Source of the DNA: Bryobacteraceae bacterium
Lineage (GTDB): Bacteria; Acidobacteriota; Terriglobia; Bryobacterales; Bryobacteraceae
Length of the DNA: 64,000 bases
Direction: 5' to 3'
NCBI GenBank assembly: GCA_026129905.1
Contig: JAHCHE010000008.1
Span: forward strand, 186,001 to 250,000
The notes beneath the pieces were generated by a model that saw nothing but the letters and a program-made list of their open reading frames with translations, did no database searches and was not told where the DNA came from. The number at the start of each line of letters is the position of its first letter. The stretch's first letter is position 1. A program made the position numbers and the translations under genes. Positions 24,029 through 34,116 of the stretch are shown in pieces.

Positions 24029-25438
24029 ATGGAAGAGTCCCGTGACGTCAGCCGGCGAGACGTCGTGATGATGGCGGGCGCAGCCACAGCCGCGGCTGCG
24101 ATCAACAAATTCGCCGCCGCCCCCGGCGTTCAGACCGTCCACGCGGCCAACGACGTCGTGAATTACGCGGTGATCGGTACCGGCGGGCGCGGGTCCTACC
24201 TTATCCGGCACTTCAACTCCCTGGATGGAGGGCGGTGCATCGCGGTTTGCGATATCGACGACGAAGCCCTGAAGAACGGCGTCCAGACCTCCAAGGACAA
24301 GCCCCAGGGCTACAAGGACTATCGCGAGGTCCTCGCTCGCCAGGATATCGACGCGGTGGTCGTATCCGTCCCGCTGTACATGCACTTCCCCGTCACCCGC
24401 GACGCCCTCGAAGCCGGCAAACACGTCTTCTGCGAAAAGAGCCTCGTGTTTACCCCCGAAGAAGTCCACGCATTGCGCGCGATGGTGCAGGCGCGTCCCA
24501 AGCAAGTGCTCCAGACCGGCCTCCAGCGGCGCTACAGCCGTTTCTACCGAACCGCCAAGCAGATGGTAGATAAAGGGATGATCGGCGAGATCACCCACAT
24601 CCGGGCGCAGTGGCACCGCAAAAACCTTGGCAAGACGTGGCGTCCGCCGAGCTGGCGCGTGTACCGCAAGTATTCCGGAGGCCTGACCGCGGAACTCGCC
24701 TCCCATCAGATCGACATCGCATCCTGGATGTTCGGCGCCGAGCCGGAATTCGTCGTCGGCGTGGGCGGCATCGACACCTACAAGGACGGCCGGGATACCT
24801 ACGACAATATCCAGCTCATCTACAGCTATCCGCGCGGACGGAAGCTGATGTATTCCTCGATCTCCACCAACAACCACCTCTCGCTGTTTCACGGTGAACG
24901 GAACGAGTTCGGCGAGATCATCATGGGTACCGGCGGGACCATCCACATCACGGTGGGCAGCGACAACGAGCCGGCGCTCGGGATGTGGTTCTACGAGCCG
25001 CAGCCGGAGGAGCCCAAAGCGGCCGAGGCCGCCAAGGAAAAACCCGCTATCGCGGGCGCGACGTTGGCCAGTACGGGCAAAGGCCGCCGCGGCTGGCCCA
25101 TCCTGTTCGACGAGGACATGGTCACCGGCAAGGAATCCTTCCTCGCCAAGGAGATGAAATTCGCCCGGATGTGGCTCTACCAGAAAGGCGTGATGGTTCC
25201 GGAGGAGATCAATCCGGTCGACACGCAGTTGCTCGATTTCTTCGACTGCGTCCGCACCGGCAAGCACCCCGTCGCGGATCTCGAAATCGGCCTCGCCGAT
25301 TCCACGTCGGTCATTCTTTCCAACCTGGCCATGGACGAAGGGCGCCGCGTGTACACGAAGGAAATCGAAACCTTGGGCCGCGGCGCAACTACGCCGGAGA
25401 GCAAGCCGGAACCGGGGACGGGAGTCCGGAGGACATAG
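24029..25438 (+). CDS. Gfo/Idh/MocA-family oxidoreductase, Tat-exported
   Basis: I set the start at the ATG at 24029; it opens MEESRDVSRRDVVMMAG, a twin-arginine signal. The mature part begins with the NAD(P)-binding loop YAVIGTGGRGSYLI. The catalytic-region motif is CEKSLVFTPEEVHAL with the conserved Lys. A later GGLTAELASHQIDIASWM carries the conserved Asp and His. Such Tat-exported family members are common in Acidobacteriota and Planctomycetes and probably act on sugars in the periplasm. The NADP-using cofactor would have to be co-exported, as in glucose-fructose oxidoreductase. Confidence 0.88.
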   Translation: MEESRDVSRRDVVMMAGAATAAAAINKFAAAPGVQTVHAANDVVNYAVIGTGGRGSYLIRHFNSLDGGRCIAVCDIDDEALKNGVQTSKDKPQGYKDYREVLARQDIDAVVVSVPLYMHFPVTRDALEAGKHVFCEKSLVFTPEEVHALRAMVQARPKQVLQTGLQRRYSRFYRTAKQMVDKGMIGEITHIRAQWHRKNLGKTWRPPSWRVYRKYSGGLTAELASHQIDIASWMFGAEPEFVVGVGGIDTYKDGRDTYDNIQLIYSYPRGRKLMYSSISTNNHLSLFHGERNEFGEIIMGTGGTIHITVGSDNEPALGMWFYEPQPEEPKAAEAAKEKPAIAGATLASTGKGRRGWPILFDEDMVTGKESFLAKEMKFARMWLYQKGVMVPEEINPVDTQLLDFFDCVRTGKHPVADLEIGLADSTSVILSNLAMDEGRRVYTKEIETLGRGATTPESKPEPGTGVRRT

Positions 25439-25444
25439 CGCTCT

Positions 25445-26065
25445 CTAAAATTCAGGGCGCTCCCGATAGATGAGCTGTTTCAGCGGGAATGTCACTTCCC
25501 GGTAGGGCAGGGAAACGCCGGGCAAATAGAGCGAAAAAACGAGTTCCTCGTCCCCCGGCTTGACTTCCCGAGGAAAGACTAGGCGGAGATAGGGGTCGGC
25601 CGGGCTGGGTAGGAAATGGCCGGTGAGCTTGTAGCGGCGCGCACCGATTTTCAGCTCGCACCGTTTCTCCATTTCCTTGACTTCCGACGGTTTATCGAGT
25701 AAACGCGGACGCAGAAGGCGCACGGCCAGGGCAATATAGCGGCCCGGGTTCTCCTGCATAAACTCGACGAATTCTCCGCCGTACTCGTCTTCGGCGGCTT
25801 CGCCTTCCGGAGGATAGCGTTTCCGCCATTCGCGTTCCGCCTCGCGAACCGGCGCCGCGCTGGCCAGGAAGATCTGAACGCCGGCTTCCAGGGACTGCCG
25901 TCCCGATGCGGGTCCTCCGGCCTCCGCCGGGGCGATGCGGATTTGGTCGAGGCGCGCCCACGGCGACTGTTGGAGAAACGTCCGGAGTTCCTCGGCCGTC
26001 CACTCCGCGGGAGGCTTGCTTTCCCAGTACGGCGCCGCAAGCAGAGCCAGCAGCACGGTCATCAT
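25445..26065 (-). CDS. Secreted hypothetical protein
   Basis: This 206-residue protein has a very short hydrophobic leader (VLLALLAAP) and no recognised domain. It begins with a W-rich stretch (YWESKPPAEWTAEELRTFLQQSP) of a kind I have seen in secreted proteins of Solibacter-like bacteria. The C-terminal half is rich in beta-type alternation (YKLTGHFLPSPADPYLRLVF). It is convergent with the Gfo gene with only six bases between stop codons, and divergent from trxA. Confidence 0.65.
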   Translation of the reverse strand: MMTVLLALLAAPYWESKPPAEWTAEELRTFLQQSPWARLDQIRIAPAEAGGPASGRQSLEAGVQIFLASAAPVREAEREWRKRYPPEGEAAEDEYGGEFVEFMQENPGRYIALAVRLLRPRLLDKPSEVKEMEKRCELKIGARRYKLTGHFLPSPADPYLRLVFPREVKPGDEELVFSLYLPGVSLPYREVTFPLKQLIYRERPEF

Positions 26066-26157
26066 TGCTTATATGGTCTCACGCCGTCTCCCGCGGACCG
26101 GGGAGCGTGTTGAATCCTTCCCGCCGGTCATTTCATCATAGAGACTGGAGATACGGA

Positions 26158-26499
26158 ATGGCTTCTCAAAACGTACTGACTTTTACCGATGGGGATTTCG
26201 ACCAGCAGGTTCTGAACGCCGATGTTCCCGTGCTGGTCGATTTCTGGGCCGAATGGTGCGGGCCTTGCCGCATGATGGCGCCCACGATCGACGCGGTCGC
26301 GGACTCCTACAAGGGCCGCGTAAAAGTCGGCAAACTCGACGTGGACCATAATGGCGGCGCCGCCATGCGATACAACATTCGGGGCATCCCCACCCTGTTG
26401 CTTTTCAAGGGAGGCCGGGTAGTCGATCAGCGCGTCGGCGCAATCGGCAGGTCCGACGTCGAGAAGATGCTGGAGCCCCACGTCGCGGCCGTGGCGTGA
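26158..26499 (+). CDS. trxA: Thioredoxin
   Basis: The ATG at 26158 follows GGAG at a good distance and gives a 113-residue thioredoxin. The redox motif WCGPC has its cysteines at 34 and 37, and the cis-proline loop is RGIPTLLLF. It is a cytosolic disulfide reductant. A longer frame extending upstream to 25906 has no thioredoxin-like sequence and overlaps the divergent gene, so I rejected it. Confidence 0.95.
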   Translation: MASQNVLTFTDGDFDQQVLNADVPVLVDFWAEWCGPCRMMAPTIDAVADSYKGRVKVGKLDVDHNGGAAMRYNIRGIPTLLLFKGGRVVDQRVGAIGRSDVEKMLEPHVAAVA

Positions 26500-26514
26500 C
26501 CCGTCGGCGCCCCT

Positions 26515-28182
26515 CTAAACGCCGCTGGTAACCGCTCCTTCGGCGGCGGACGTTACCGTGTTAATGTACTTGGCGAAGACGCCCGTCCGGTAGGGCGGCG
26601 CGGGCGCGCGCCATTTGGCATGTCTTTGCGCGAGAGCTTCGGGCGCCACCTCCAGATCGATCCGGCGATTCTCCAGGTCGATGGTGATCTCGTCGCCCTC
26701 TTCCACGAACGCGATCGGACCCCCGGTGGCGGCCTCCGGCGCGACGTGGCCCACCATGAACCCGCGGGTGGCGCCGCTGAATCGGCCATCCGTGAGCAGC
26801 GCCACGCTCTCGCCCAAGCCCGCTCCGACGATGGCGCCCGTGACGCCCAGCATCTCGCGCATTCCGGGGCCTCCGCGCGGACCTTCGTAGCGGATCACCA
26901 CCACGTCGCCGGGCTTGATTTGTCCGCGCGTGACCGCGCCCATCGCGTCTTCTTCCCGCTCGAAGACCCGCGCCGGCCCCCGATGGGCCGTGCGATTGAG
27001 TCCGGTCACCTTGATGACGGCCCCTTCCGGCGCCAGCGTTCCGTGGAGGATGACCAAGCCGCCCGTCGGCTTGATCGGGCTGGACAGCGGGTGGATCACC
27101 TGCTGCCCTGGCGTCTCTTTCGCTTCGGCGGCTTCGTCGCCGGCGGTCCGGCCCGTAACGGTGATGGCTGAGCCGTCGATGTAGCCGCCGTCGAGCAGCC
27201 GTTTGGCGACCACCGGCAATCCTCCCGCGGCGTCCACATCGGCCGCGACATACTGACCCGCCGGTTTCAGATCCACCAGCAGCGGAGTCCGGCTGCTGAT
27301 GCGATCGAAATCGCGGATCTCAAGCGGCACGCCCGCTTCGCGCGCGATGGCCAGCAGATGCAACACGGCGTTCGTGGAACCTCCGGTCGCGGCCACGCCG
27401 GCGATGGCGTTCTCGATGGCCGCTCGCGTCACGATGTCGCGCGGCTTCAAGTCGCGCCGTACGGCCTCCATGATGAGCCGGCCGCAGCGGTATGACACGT
27501 CCTCCTTGCGCGGGTCCACCTGCGGGACCGAGGCCGTGCCGAACGGCGAGAGCCCGATGAACTCCATGACCGTCGCCATCGTGTTGGCGGTGAACTGCCC
27601 GCCGCAAGCGCCCGCCCCCGGACAGGCCGCGTTCTCCATCGCCGTCAGTTCCTGGTCCGTAATCTTGCCCGCCGCTGCGGCGCCGATTGCTTCGTAGACG
27701 TCCTGCAGCGTAATGTCCTTGCCGTTGTAGCGGCCCGGCATGATCGTGCCGCCGTAGAGGATCAGCCCGGGCACATTCAGCCGCAGCAGCGCCATGGCCG
27801 CTCCGGGTATGGTTTTGTCGCACGCCACCATCGCGATGACGCCGTCGAACATGTGCCCGCGCACCATCAACTCGATCGAATCGGCGATGATTTCACGGCT
27901 CACCAGCGACGCTTTCATGCCTTCCGTGCCCATGGTGACGCCGTCGCTGATGGCAATCGTGTTGAACTCCATCGGCGTGCCGCCGGCGGCGCGAACGCCT
28001 TCCTTCACGTTGACGGCGAGTTGGCGCAAGTTGTAGTTGCACGGCATCGTCTCGATCCAGGTGTTCGCCACGCCGATGATCGGCTTCCTGAGGTCGTCGT
28101 CAGTGAAGCCGATGGCCTTCAGCATCGCTCGCGCGCCGGCGCGGTCGCGCCCCTGGGTAATGGTGTAACTGGAGAGTTTCAT
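26515..28182 (-). CDS. ilvD: Dihydroxy-acid dehydratase
   Basis: The 555-residue protein matches full-length IlvD. Iron-sulfur cysteines are visible in [20 protein letters not shown] and [14 protein letters not shown]. It catalyses the third step of valine and isoleucine synthesis. AGGAG lies seven bases before the ATG. It stands alone here, convergent with trxA across a 15-base gap. No other branched-chain genes are in the window. Confidence 0.96.
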   Translation of the reverse strand: MKLSSYTITQGRDRAGARAMLKAIGFTDDDLRKPIIGVANTWIETMPCNYNLRQLAVNVKEGVRAAGGTPMEFNTIAISDGVTMGTEGMKASLVSREIIADSIELMVRGHMFDGVIAMVACDKTIPGAAMALLRLNVPGLILYGGTIMPGRYNGKDITLQDVYEAIGAAAAGKITDQELTAMENAACPGAGACGGQFTANTMATVMEFIGLSPFGTASVPQVDPRKEDVSYRCGRLIMEAVRRDLKPRDIVTRAAIENAIAGVAATGGSTNAVLHLLAIAREAGVPLEIRDFDRISSRTPLLVDLKPAGQYVAADVDAAGGLPVVAKRLLDGGYIDGSAITVTGRTAGDEAAEAKETPGQQVIHPLSSPIKPTGGLVILHGTLAPEGAVIKVTGLNRTAHRGPARVFEREEDAMGAVTRGQIKPGDVVVIRYEGPRGGPGMREMLGVTGAIVGAGLGESVALLTDGRFSGATRGFMVGHVAPEAATGGPIAFVEEGDEITIDLENRRIDLEVAPEALAQRHAKWRAPAPPYRTGVFAKYINTVTSAAEGAVTSGV

Positions 28183-28258
28183 GGGATCGCTCCTGCCTAT
28201 TGTAGTGACGAACGGAGGCTGACGGTAGCAGCGGGGCGCGCGACGCGGGCGCGCCGGA

Positions 28259-28561
28259 TCACTCGACGGCGGCCGCCTCCCGGCGCTCGGCCGCTTCAGG
28301 CGCCAACCAGGCAGCTTCTTCGAAGCCCACGTACTTACAGATCCGGAGACCGCCGTCCGGACTCTCCAGCATGTCGCCCACCTTCAGCGGTTCGCCGGAT
28401 TCCTTCAGGAGGACCCAAGCGCCGTACGGCGTCTCCGCTTCGGTCGCGCCTTGCTCGACGTAATCCTTTGGCTTCACGGTGGTCGCGCCGCTGGTGTGCG
28501 GCGCCCACCGAAAGCTGTCGCGTTGCGGTTCCTTGAGCCGGTAGATGCGGTAGCGTGGCAT
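28259..28561 (-). CDS. Small conserved-looking hypothetical protein
   Basis: This soluble 100-residue protein begins [19 protein letters not shown], then has [20 protein letters not shown] and a C-terminal [20 protein letters not shown] region. I do not recognise a named family. It lies 76 bases upstream of ilvD on the same strand, with AAGG upstream of its ATG. Strand-consistent amino-acid use supports it as a true gene. Confidence 0.65.
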   Translation of the reverse strand: MPRYRIYRLKEPQRDSFRWAPHTSGATTVKPKDYVEQGATEAETPYGAWVLLKESGEPLKVGDMLESPDGGLRICKYVGFEEAAWLAPEAAERREAAAVE

Positions 28562-28625
28562 AGGATCGCCTTAAAACATACCACGGCCCTAATGTTTCGG
28601 CAAGCCGCTGTTAGGGGACGCCCCC

Positions 28626-29483
28626 CTACAGCGTGGAAAGGACCTTCCGCGCGAGCGCGAGTTTCTTGTCGCGGTCGGCGGGCGCGCCGCGAAAGTCCAT
28701 CTCCAGGTACGCGCCGTCCTGAATGACGTGCAGCGTCGCCCCCAACGGCGTGAAGATGGCTTCTTTGCCGAGGCCCGGAACGGATTCGAAGAGCTTCACG
28801 CCCTGCTTCTCCGTTTCTGCGCCGCCGCTCATGCCTCCCATCATCTTCGAAGCGATTTTGAAGCCGGCCCACTTGCTCCCGGCGTCGTTCCGGTCAATCG
28901 TGAAAGCGAACACCAGCCCCTCGGAGCCGGCGGAACCGACGAAGCCATGCGTAATCTTCTCCAGCGCCCGCTGGGCGTCCTGGGCGGCCGGGGTCTCCTG
29001 CAGTTCGCGATAGCCCTCCCTGGCGGCGCTCACACTGCGCTCGGCAGTCTCCGCCGGATCGCCGAAGTAGATGCACCCTTCCGGCGCCCGGGGTTCCGTT
29101 CGCACGACGCGAACGCCCAACACGGCGCCTGCTTCGGCGGACGGTAGATGAAAGCAACCGTCGGCCACCTGTTCCCTCGCGGGCGCCGGCCGGTCCTGGC
29201 TGAGGTCGATCCCGGCCTCGCGAGCCACCTGCGTGATCTTCTCCTTGGCCTTGTACCCTGCGTATACCAGTCCTGCCACGCCGAGCGCCGCGACAACGCC
29301 AAAAACGCACAGCACGATCAGGACGACCTTCAAGACGGGGCTGGACTTGCTTCCAGCCGTCGCGGGCGCCGCGACGCTGGCCGGCGTGGCCGCGGTTGGC
29401 TGCGTTTGGTCGCTTCGAGCGCCGCAATTCGCGCAGAAGCTCCCAGTTAGCGCGGCGCCGCATTTTGTGCAATAGCTTGCCAT
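28626..29483 (-). CDS. Zinc-ribbon membrane-anchored protein
   Basis: The ATG at 29483 follows AGGAGGGGAG and gives 285 residues. The N-terminus is a zinc ribbon with Cys5, Cys8, Cys17 and Cys20 (CTKCG and CANCG). A low-complexity Ala/Thr/Pro stretch and a single membrane helix at about 50-72 follow. The C-terminal 200 residues would be outside the membrane and lack a known domain. Such zinc-ribbon/TM/variable architecture is widespread. Function unknown. Confidence 0.75.
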   Translation of the reverse strand: MASYCTKCGAALTGSFCANCGARSDQTQPTAATPASVAAPATAGSKSSPVLKVVLIVLCVFGVVAALGVAGLVYAGYKAKEKITQVAREAGIDLSQDRPAPAREQVADGCFHLPSAEAGAVLGVRVVRTEPRAPEGCIYFGDPAETAERSVSAAREGYRELQETPAAQDAQRALEKITHGFVGSAGSEGLVFAFTIDRNDAGSKWAGFKIASKMMGGMSGGAETEKQGVKLFESVPGLGKEAIFTPLGATLHVIQDGAYLEMDFRGAPADRDKKLALARKVLSTL

Positions 29484-29606
29484 CTCCCCTCCTTCCAGGC
29501 GTGGCAGCGGTGGTGTGTAATGGATACTACCAGAAGGAGCGCCCGGATTCAAGGCGCGCAGTGCTCTCGAGTGCTCTCGCCGCCACGTACTGCTACACTG
29601 CTTCCA

Positions 29607-30170
29607 ATGCCCTTCGATCCCACCGCTTACGGCCAGGAAACGGCGGAGATCCTGGCTCTGGACGGCAACGGCTTCCGGCTGATGCCGCTGGCCTCCGGCT
29701 GTTGTTCTTCGCAGGAAGCCGCCGAGCGGCTCAAAGGAGTGAAGGCCGACGCCCTCTTCGTCGGCGCGCGCGCTCCGGAAGCGGCATTCAGTGGCCTCTG
29801 GCTCTACTTTTCCTGCCTTGAAGAATCGCACCAGGTTTCGCAGAGAATTCATTCATCAGAAGGTAGTTTCTGGCATGCCATCATGCACCGCCAGGAGCCG
29901 GATCCGAGCAATTCCGCCTACTGGTTCCGCCAGACCGGCCGTCACCTTGTCTTCGAGCCGTTGCTGGCGGAGGCGACGCGGATTGCGGCCGAATACCCCG
30001 ATGTCGAGTTCACCCAGAGCGGGAGTTGGGATCCGTTCGCCTTCATCGACTTCTGCGAACACGCCCGCTGCAAACCGGGCAGCGCCGCCGAAGAACTCGC
30101 GATGAAGATTCAGCGCGCGGAATGGCAGTTGCTGTTCGATCACTGCGCGAGGGCGAAGCGAAATGCTTAG
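29607..30170 (+). CDS. Hypothetical protein upstream of alcohol dehydrogenase
   Basis: I start it at the ATG at 29607 (MPFDPTAYGQETAEIL); the upstream extension is low complexity. The 187-residue product contains a distinctive FWHAIMHRQEPDPSNSAYWF stretch and is soluble. I recall similar small proteins in Acidobacteriota but no assigned function. It overlaps the downstream dehydrogenase start by eight bases, so the two are translationally coupled and may share a pathway. Confidence 0.7.
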   Translation: MPFDPTAYGQETAEILALDGNGFRLMPLASGCCSSQEAAERLKGVKADALFVGARAPEAAFSGLWLYFSCLEESHQVSQRIHSSEGSFWHAIMHRQEPDPSNSAYWFRQTGRHLVFEPLLAEATRIAAEYPDVEFTQSGSWDPFAFIDFCEHARCKPGSAAEELAMKIQRAEWQLLFDHCARAKRNA

Positions 30171-31257
30171 CGCGAGAGCCGCCGTCCTGACGGCGTACAA
30201 TCGCCCGCTGGAGATCCGCGAATTCCCTGCCCCGGCCGTGGCGGCGGGCGAAGCCGTGGTTCGCGTCGAGATGGCCGGCATCTGCGGAACCGACGTTCAC
30301 CTCTGGAAAGGTGAGTTGCCGGTGCCGCTCCCGATCGTCATGGGACACGAAACCGTGGGTTGGACCGAGCGGCTCGGCGATGGGCTCGAGACGGATTGGC
30401 GAGGCCGGCCGCTCGCCGCCGGCCATCGCGTTACCTGGGCCAGCTCAATCGTTTGTGGCGAATGCTTCTACTGTCGCGTGAAGCGCCAGCCGACGCGGTG
30501 CCTCTCCCGCAAAGCCTACGGAATCTCCTACTCGGCCGATCAACCGCCCCACTTGCGCGGCGGCCATGCCGAAGCCATCCACCTCCGCGCCGGAACGGCG
30601 ATTTTCCGGCTCCCGGACGAACTCGAGACCACCGCTGTTGTGGGGGCGGGCTGCGCGCTCGCCACGGCGCTTCATGGAACCGAACGCTGCCCCGTTCTCC
30701 TCGGCGACACGGTCATCGTGCAGGGCACGGGCCCGGTAGGACTTGCGGCCATCGCCGTCGCTCGGCAGTCGGGCGCTCAAAAAGTGATTGCCATCGGAGG
30801 ACCGGCGCATCGCCTCGACCTAGCACGGAAATTCGGCGCGGACGAAGTGATCGACTTCGCCTCCAGCGAGCCGGCCGCAAGGCGAGAGGCGGCGCTGGCC
30901 CAAACCGGCGGCTTTGGCGCTGATGTCGTCCTCGAGTGCGTGGGCATCCCCACCGCGGTGAACGAAGGCATCGAGCTTTGCCGTGATGGCGGCAAATTCC
31001 TCGTGCTCGGCCAGTATGCCAACGCGGGCGACATATCGTTCAACCCGCACCTCATCACCCGGAAGCAGTTGCAGATCGCCGGCTCCTGGGGGTTTGAGCC
31101 TCGCCACGTGGACCGGGCGCTTGCCTTCCTCTCCATGTCACCTTGGGCCGAGCGGTTCGCCGGCGAAGTAACGCACCGCTATCCCCTCGCCGAGGCCAAC
31201 GCCGCCTTCGAAACCGTCCGCGACTGGCGAGCCGGAAAGACTGTACTCATCCCGTAA
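30163..31257 (+). CDS. Zinc-dependent alcohol dehydrogenase (MDR family)
   Basis: This 364-residue medium-chain dehydrogenase has the catalytic zinc site at Cys41 (GICGTDVHLW) and His62-Glu63 (MGHETVGW). The structural zinc cysteines cluster at about 98-113 (CGECFYC, then C). The Rossmann loop is VQGTGPVGLAAIAVA. The closest resemblance is to threonine- or sorbitol-type dehydrogenases, but the substrate is uncertain. It overlaps the preceding hypothetical gene. No ribosome binding site is obvious, consistent with coupling. Confidence 0.87.
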   Translation: MLSARAAVLTAYNRPLEIREFPAPAVAAGEAVVRVEMAGICGTDVHLWKGELPVPLPIVMGHETVGWTERLGDGLETDWRGRPLAAGHRVTWASSIVCGECFYCRVKRQPTRCLSRKAYGISYSADQPPHLRGGHAEAIHLRAGTAIFRLPDELETTAVVGAGCALATALHGTERCPVLLGDTVIVQGTGPVGLAAIAVARQSGAQKVIAIGGPAHRLDLARKFGADEVIDFASSEPAARREAALAQTGGFGADVVLECVGIPTAVNEGIELCRDGGKFLVLGQYANAGDISFNPHLITRKQLQIAGSWGFEPRHVDRALAFLSMSPWAERFAGEVTHRYPLAEANAAFETVRDWRAGKTVLIP

Positions 31258-31394
31258 GATTGGGTGCGACAAATAAACGATGCTTTTGCCGATCGTTACA
31301 TTGACAACTTCACGTCGCTTCTTCGATCCGGCGCGACTTTGCCGATGCTTGTAACGAAACCGGCTTGTCGGCGTCAAAGAACACTGGGCTTCCG

Positions 31395-33536
31395 ATGACA
31401 AACCGCAGCGAGTGGACACAGGATCTCTACGCCGTCGGCCTGAGCAGCACGCTGGTCGCGGGGGCGCTCCAGGGCGCAATCGTCTGGGCCATTTATGGGA
31501 TCGTCGAAATGGCCCTCCTGGCCGTTGCCCCTTTTCTGGTCGAGCCGTCCAGCGCTCTGTTCACTCGCTGGCACTGGTTCATGTCGGCGGTCTCCCTGCT
31601 TGTCTACGCCGGAATCGGCGCCGCATTCGGCTTGGCTGCCGGAGTGTTGCTGCGATTCGCCGCCCGCGCCCGCACGTTCCGCGGCGCCGCGGATCGCGCG
31701 CACCTGCTTCAGACGCTGGTCACCATCCCGCTCCTTGCCGCCTTCCTGCTACAGTTATCGGTAAGAACCACCGCCAGTTCCTTTACCCGGTTCTGCCTCG
31801 CGGTCGGCGCGCTGTTGCTCGTTCCGGTCGTCATGAACGCGATTCCGCGCCTGCGCTCCCAATCGGTGGCCGTCCTCGCCAGCCCCTGGAGCGTCGCCCT
31901 GCTCCTCCTCGGACTTCCGTGGCTTTGGGAGGTGGCAGAGCAGGACCGTCCGCTGTCGGCGGACCTCGCCTGCGTCCTTCTGTATCTCGCGCTTCTTGCC
32001 GCCGCGTGGCGAGTCGACGCTCGTCTCCGGGCCTCCACCGCCCCTGCCCGTCGCCCCATGCGCTACGCGCTATCCGCCTGCGCCGGCGCGGCGTTATTCG
32101 CGATCACCGGCGCGGCTCTAAATGCAACCATCAATCCTGCCCCTGAACCCGGCGAGTCCCTCTCCCCAAAACCGCCGGACGTCGTGCTCCTGGTCTTGGA
32201 TACGGTGCGCGGTGATCACACTTCGCTGAACGGCTATCGCCGCGATACGACGCCGGGCTTGCGAAAGCTGGCCGAACAGAGCACGGTTTACCTGAACGCC
32301 ATCGCCACCTCGAACTTCACCCTGCCCACCCACGCTTCGCTGTTCACCGGGCTCTATCCCCGCCGTCACGGCGCGACCCGCGAATCTCCGGAGGCGTCCG
32401 CCCCCAACCGGCTCAGCCACGATCTCGTCACCCTGGCGGAGGTCCTGTCCGAGCGCGGATTCGCCACCGCTGCCGCATCCGCCAACTCCGCGTTCATCAA
32501 CGATTATTTCGGGATGGACCAGGGCTTCGACACATTCCGCGTACACGATCTGCTTCCGCCGCCGTATTACCTCCAACGTGGCGTGCTGTTGCTGCTTCGG
32601 CCCACTGGCATTGGGGAACTGACGCGCCGCTACCAAAGCGCCGGACAGATCAATGCGGATGTATTCCCGATCCTTGATCGCCTGGCCGGCTCTGATGCCC
32701 CGTTCTTTCTGTTCGTAAACTACATGGACGCCCACGTGCCCCTACTGCCGCCGCCCTATTACCGCGACCTCTATCCCCGGCGCATGCGCAACTTCGCCTG
32801 GCCCCAGTTCGAAGAGCTGTCCGTGCGTCTTCAGACCACGCGCACTCCGTTCACAGACGAAGAAGCAGAAGCCGTGGTCGCGCTCTACGATGGCGCCATC
32901 GCCTACCTGGATTCCCAGATCGCGCAATTGGTCGAGCGCCTCCGCCGGCTTGGCCGCTTCGATAACACTCTCTTGATCGTCACCTCCGACCACGGCGAAG
33001 GGCTCGGCAACCATTTGTTGATGGGTCACGGCGCTTCCACCTATCAGCACCAGGTGGGCGTGCCGCTGCTGATCAAATACCCCGGCCAACGGACGCCCGC
33101 GCGCATCACGGAACTGGCCAGCCAGGTCGACGTCATGCCCACCGTCCTCGACGTCCTCGGCTGCCGCGCGCCGGCGCCGCTCGACGGCCTGAGTCTGCGG
33201 CGTGGCGTCCCGGCCGGCCGGTCCGTCTTCGCCGTTTCCGTACCGGCGCGGAGAGATCTGGCCAGGCCCGTAGGTCCGGATTCGCTGCCGCAGCATGCCG
33301 CCGTCGTCGGAACGACCAAGCTGATCGCCGGGGTGGGCGCCAGTCCCCGCCTCTACAATTTCGCCGACGACCCTCGCGAGGTAACCGACATCGCCGCGGC
33401 GGACCCGGCCGCCACCAGGTCAATGCTCACCCTTTTGGACAACTGGCTCGCAGCCACGCCGAGTTATTCCGGAAGCCGGAAGACAACCGACCCGAAGAAT
33501 CTCGAACGGCTGCGCGAACTCGGCTACATCCAGTAG
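31395..33536 (+). CDS. Membrane-anchored sulfatase-fold hydrolase/transferase with Thr nucleophile
   Basis: From the ATG at 31395 the product has 713 residues. The first 240 or so hold about six membrane helices. The sulfatase/alkaline-phosphatase domain starts at PDVVLLVLDTVRGDH. Where sulfatases have C/S-x-P-x-R, this protein has TLPTH with Thr309, so it cannot be converted to formylglycine. Metal-site residues in TSDHGEGLG are kept. The pattern recalls lipoteichoic-acid synthase and phosphoethanolamine transferases, which use Thr. It may move a phospho-group on the envelope rather than cleave sulfate esters. Confidence 0.82.
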   Translation: MTNRSEWTQDLYAVGLSSTLVAGALQGAIVWAIYGIVEMALLAVAPFLVEPSSALFTRWHWFMSAVSLLVYAGIGAAFGLAAGVLLRFAARARTFRGAADRAHLLQTLVTIPLLAAFLLQLSVRTTASSFTRFCLAVGALLLVPVVMNAIPRLRSQSVAVLASPWSVALLLLGLPWLWEVAEQDRPLSADLACVLLYLALLAAAWRVDARLRASTAPARRPMRYALSACAGAALFAITGAALNATINPAPEPGESLSPKPPDVVLLVLDTVRGDHTSLNGYRRDTTPGLRKLAEQSTVYLNAIATSNFTLPTHASLFTGLYPRRHGATRESPEASAPNRLSHDLVTLAEVLSERGFATAAASANSAFINDYFGMDQGFDTFRVHDLLPPPYYLQRGVLLLLRPTGIGELTRRYQSAGQINADVFPILDRLAGSDAPFFLFVNYMDAHVPLLPPPYYRDLYPRRMRNFAWPQFEELSVRLQTTRTPFTDEEAEAVVALYDGAIAYLDSQIAQLVERLRRLGRFDNTLLIVTSDHGEGLGNHLLMGHGASTYQHQVGVPLLIKYPGQRTPARITELASQVDVMPTVLDVLGCRAPAPLDGLSLRRGVPAGRSVFAVSVPARRDLARPVGPDSLPQHAAVVGTTKLIAGVGASPRLYNFADDPREVTDIAAADPAATRSMLTLLDNWLAATPSYSGSRKTTDPKNLERLRELGYIQ

Positions 33537-33585
33537 TGGCGGATCGTCCGGCATATCGGACTAATAAGTCTGGTATTATCGGCGC

Positions 33586-34044
33586 ATGAACCTGTGCCTC
33601 GCCGCCGTACTCGCGCCACTGCTGTTGTTGGCCGCTGCGCCCGACCCGTTCGTCGGGGCATGGAAACTCAACGCGGTGAAATCGACTTTCGAGAAGGGCA
33701 GCCAGCCACCCCCTCCCGGCCTCTCGATGCGCTATTCGAGAGAGGGCGATGTGGTAACGGTTACGGCGATCGTCCCACTGCCGGACGGCAAAGAACGGAA
33801 GATCGTGCACACCGAAACGTACGATGCGATACCGCACGACCGTTACGAAGGCAAGCCGAACGGTGAGACGCTGACGCACCGCCGGATTGACGAACGCACA
33901 GTGGAAACCGTCTGGCGGAAGGATGGGAAACCGATGGCGATCACCACCCGGACCGTGTCGCCCGACGGGCGTACGCTGACATCCGTGGTCCGATCCCCGG
34001 GGAAATCGGAAGCCGATTACGTGCTCGTCTACGACAAGCAGTAA
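33586..34044 (+). CDS. Secreted small hypothetical protein
   Basis: The protein has 152 residues with a clear signal peptide (LAAVLAPLLLLAAAPD). The mature part starts PFVGAWKLNAVKSTF, followed by a repeated beta-type pattern (VVTVTAIVPLPDGKERKI, then TVETVWRKDGKPMAI). This is typical of small lipocalin-like or DUF-type secreted proteins common in Solibacter-like genomes. No function can be assigned. It follows the sulfatase-fold gene by 50 bases on the same strand. Confidence 0.72.
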   Translation: MNLCLAAVLAPLLLLAAAPDPFVGAWKLNAVKSTFEKGSQPPPPGLSMRYSREGDVVTVTAIVPLPDGKERKIVHTETYDAIPHDRYEGKPNGETLTHRRIDERTVETVWRKDGKPMAITTRTVSPDGRTLTSVVRSPGKSEADYVLVYDKQ

Positions 34045-34116
34045 ACGCGCAGGACCACGTTCCCATCAGTCTGGCGCGACATTTTCCCGGCTTCTGCCGA
34101 TAAGCACAGCAGCGCC

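Noticed and set aside
25906-26157. 84-codon N-terminal extension of thioredoxin
   Set aside because: It overlaps the divergent gene, has no thioredoxin-like sequence, and a good ribosome binding site supports the ATG at 26158.
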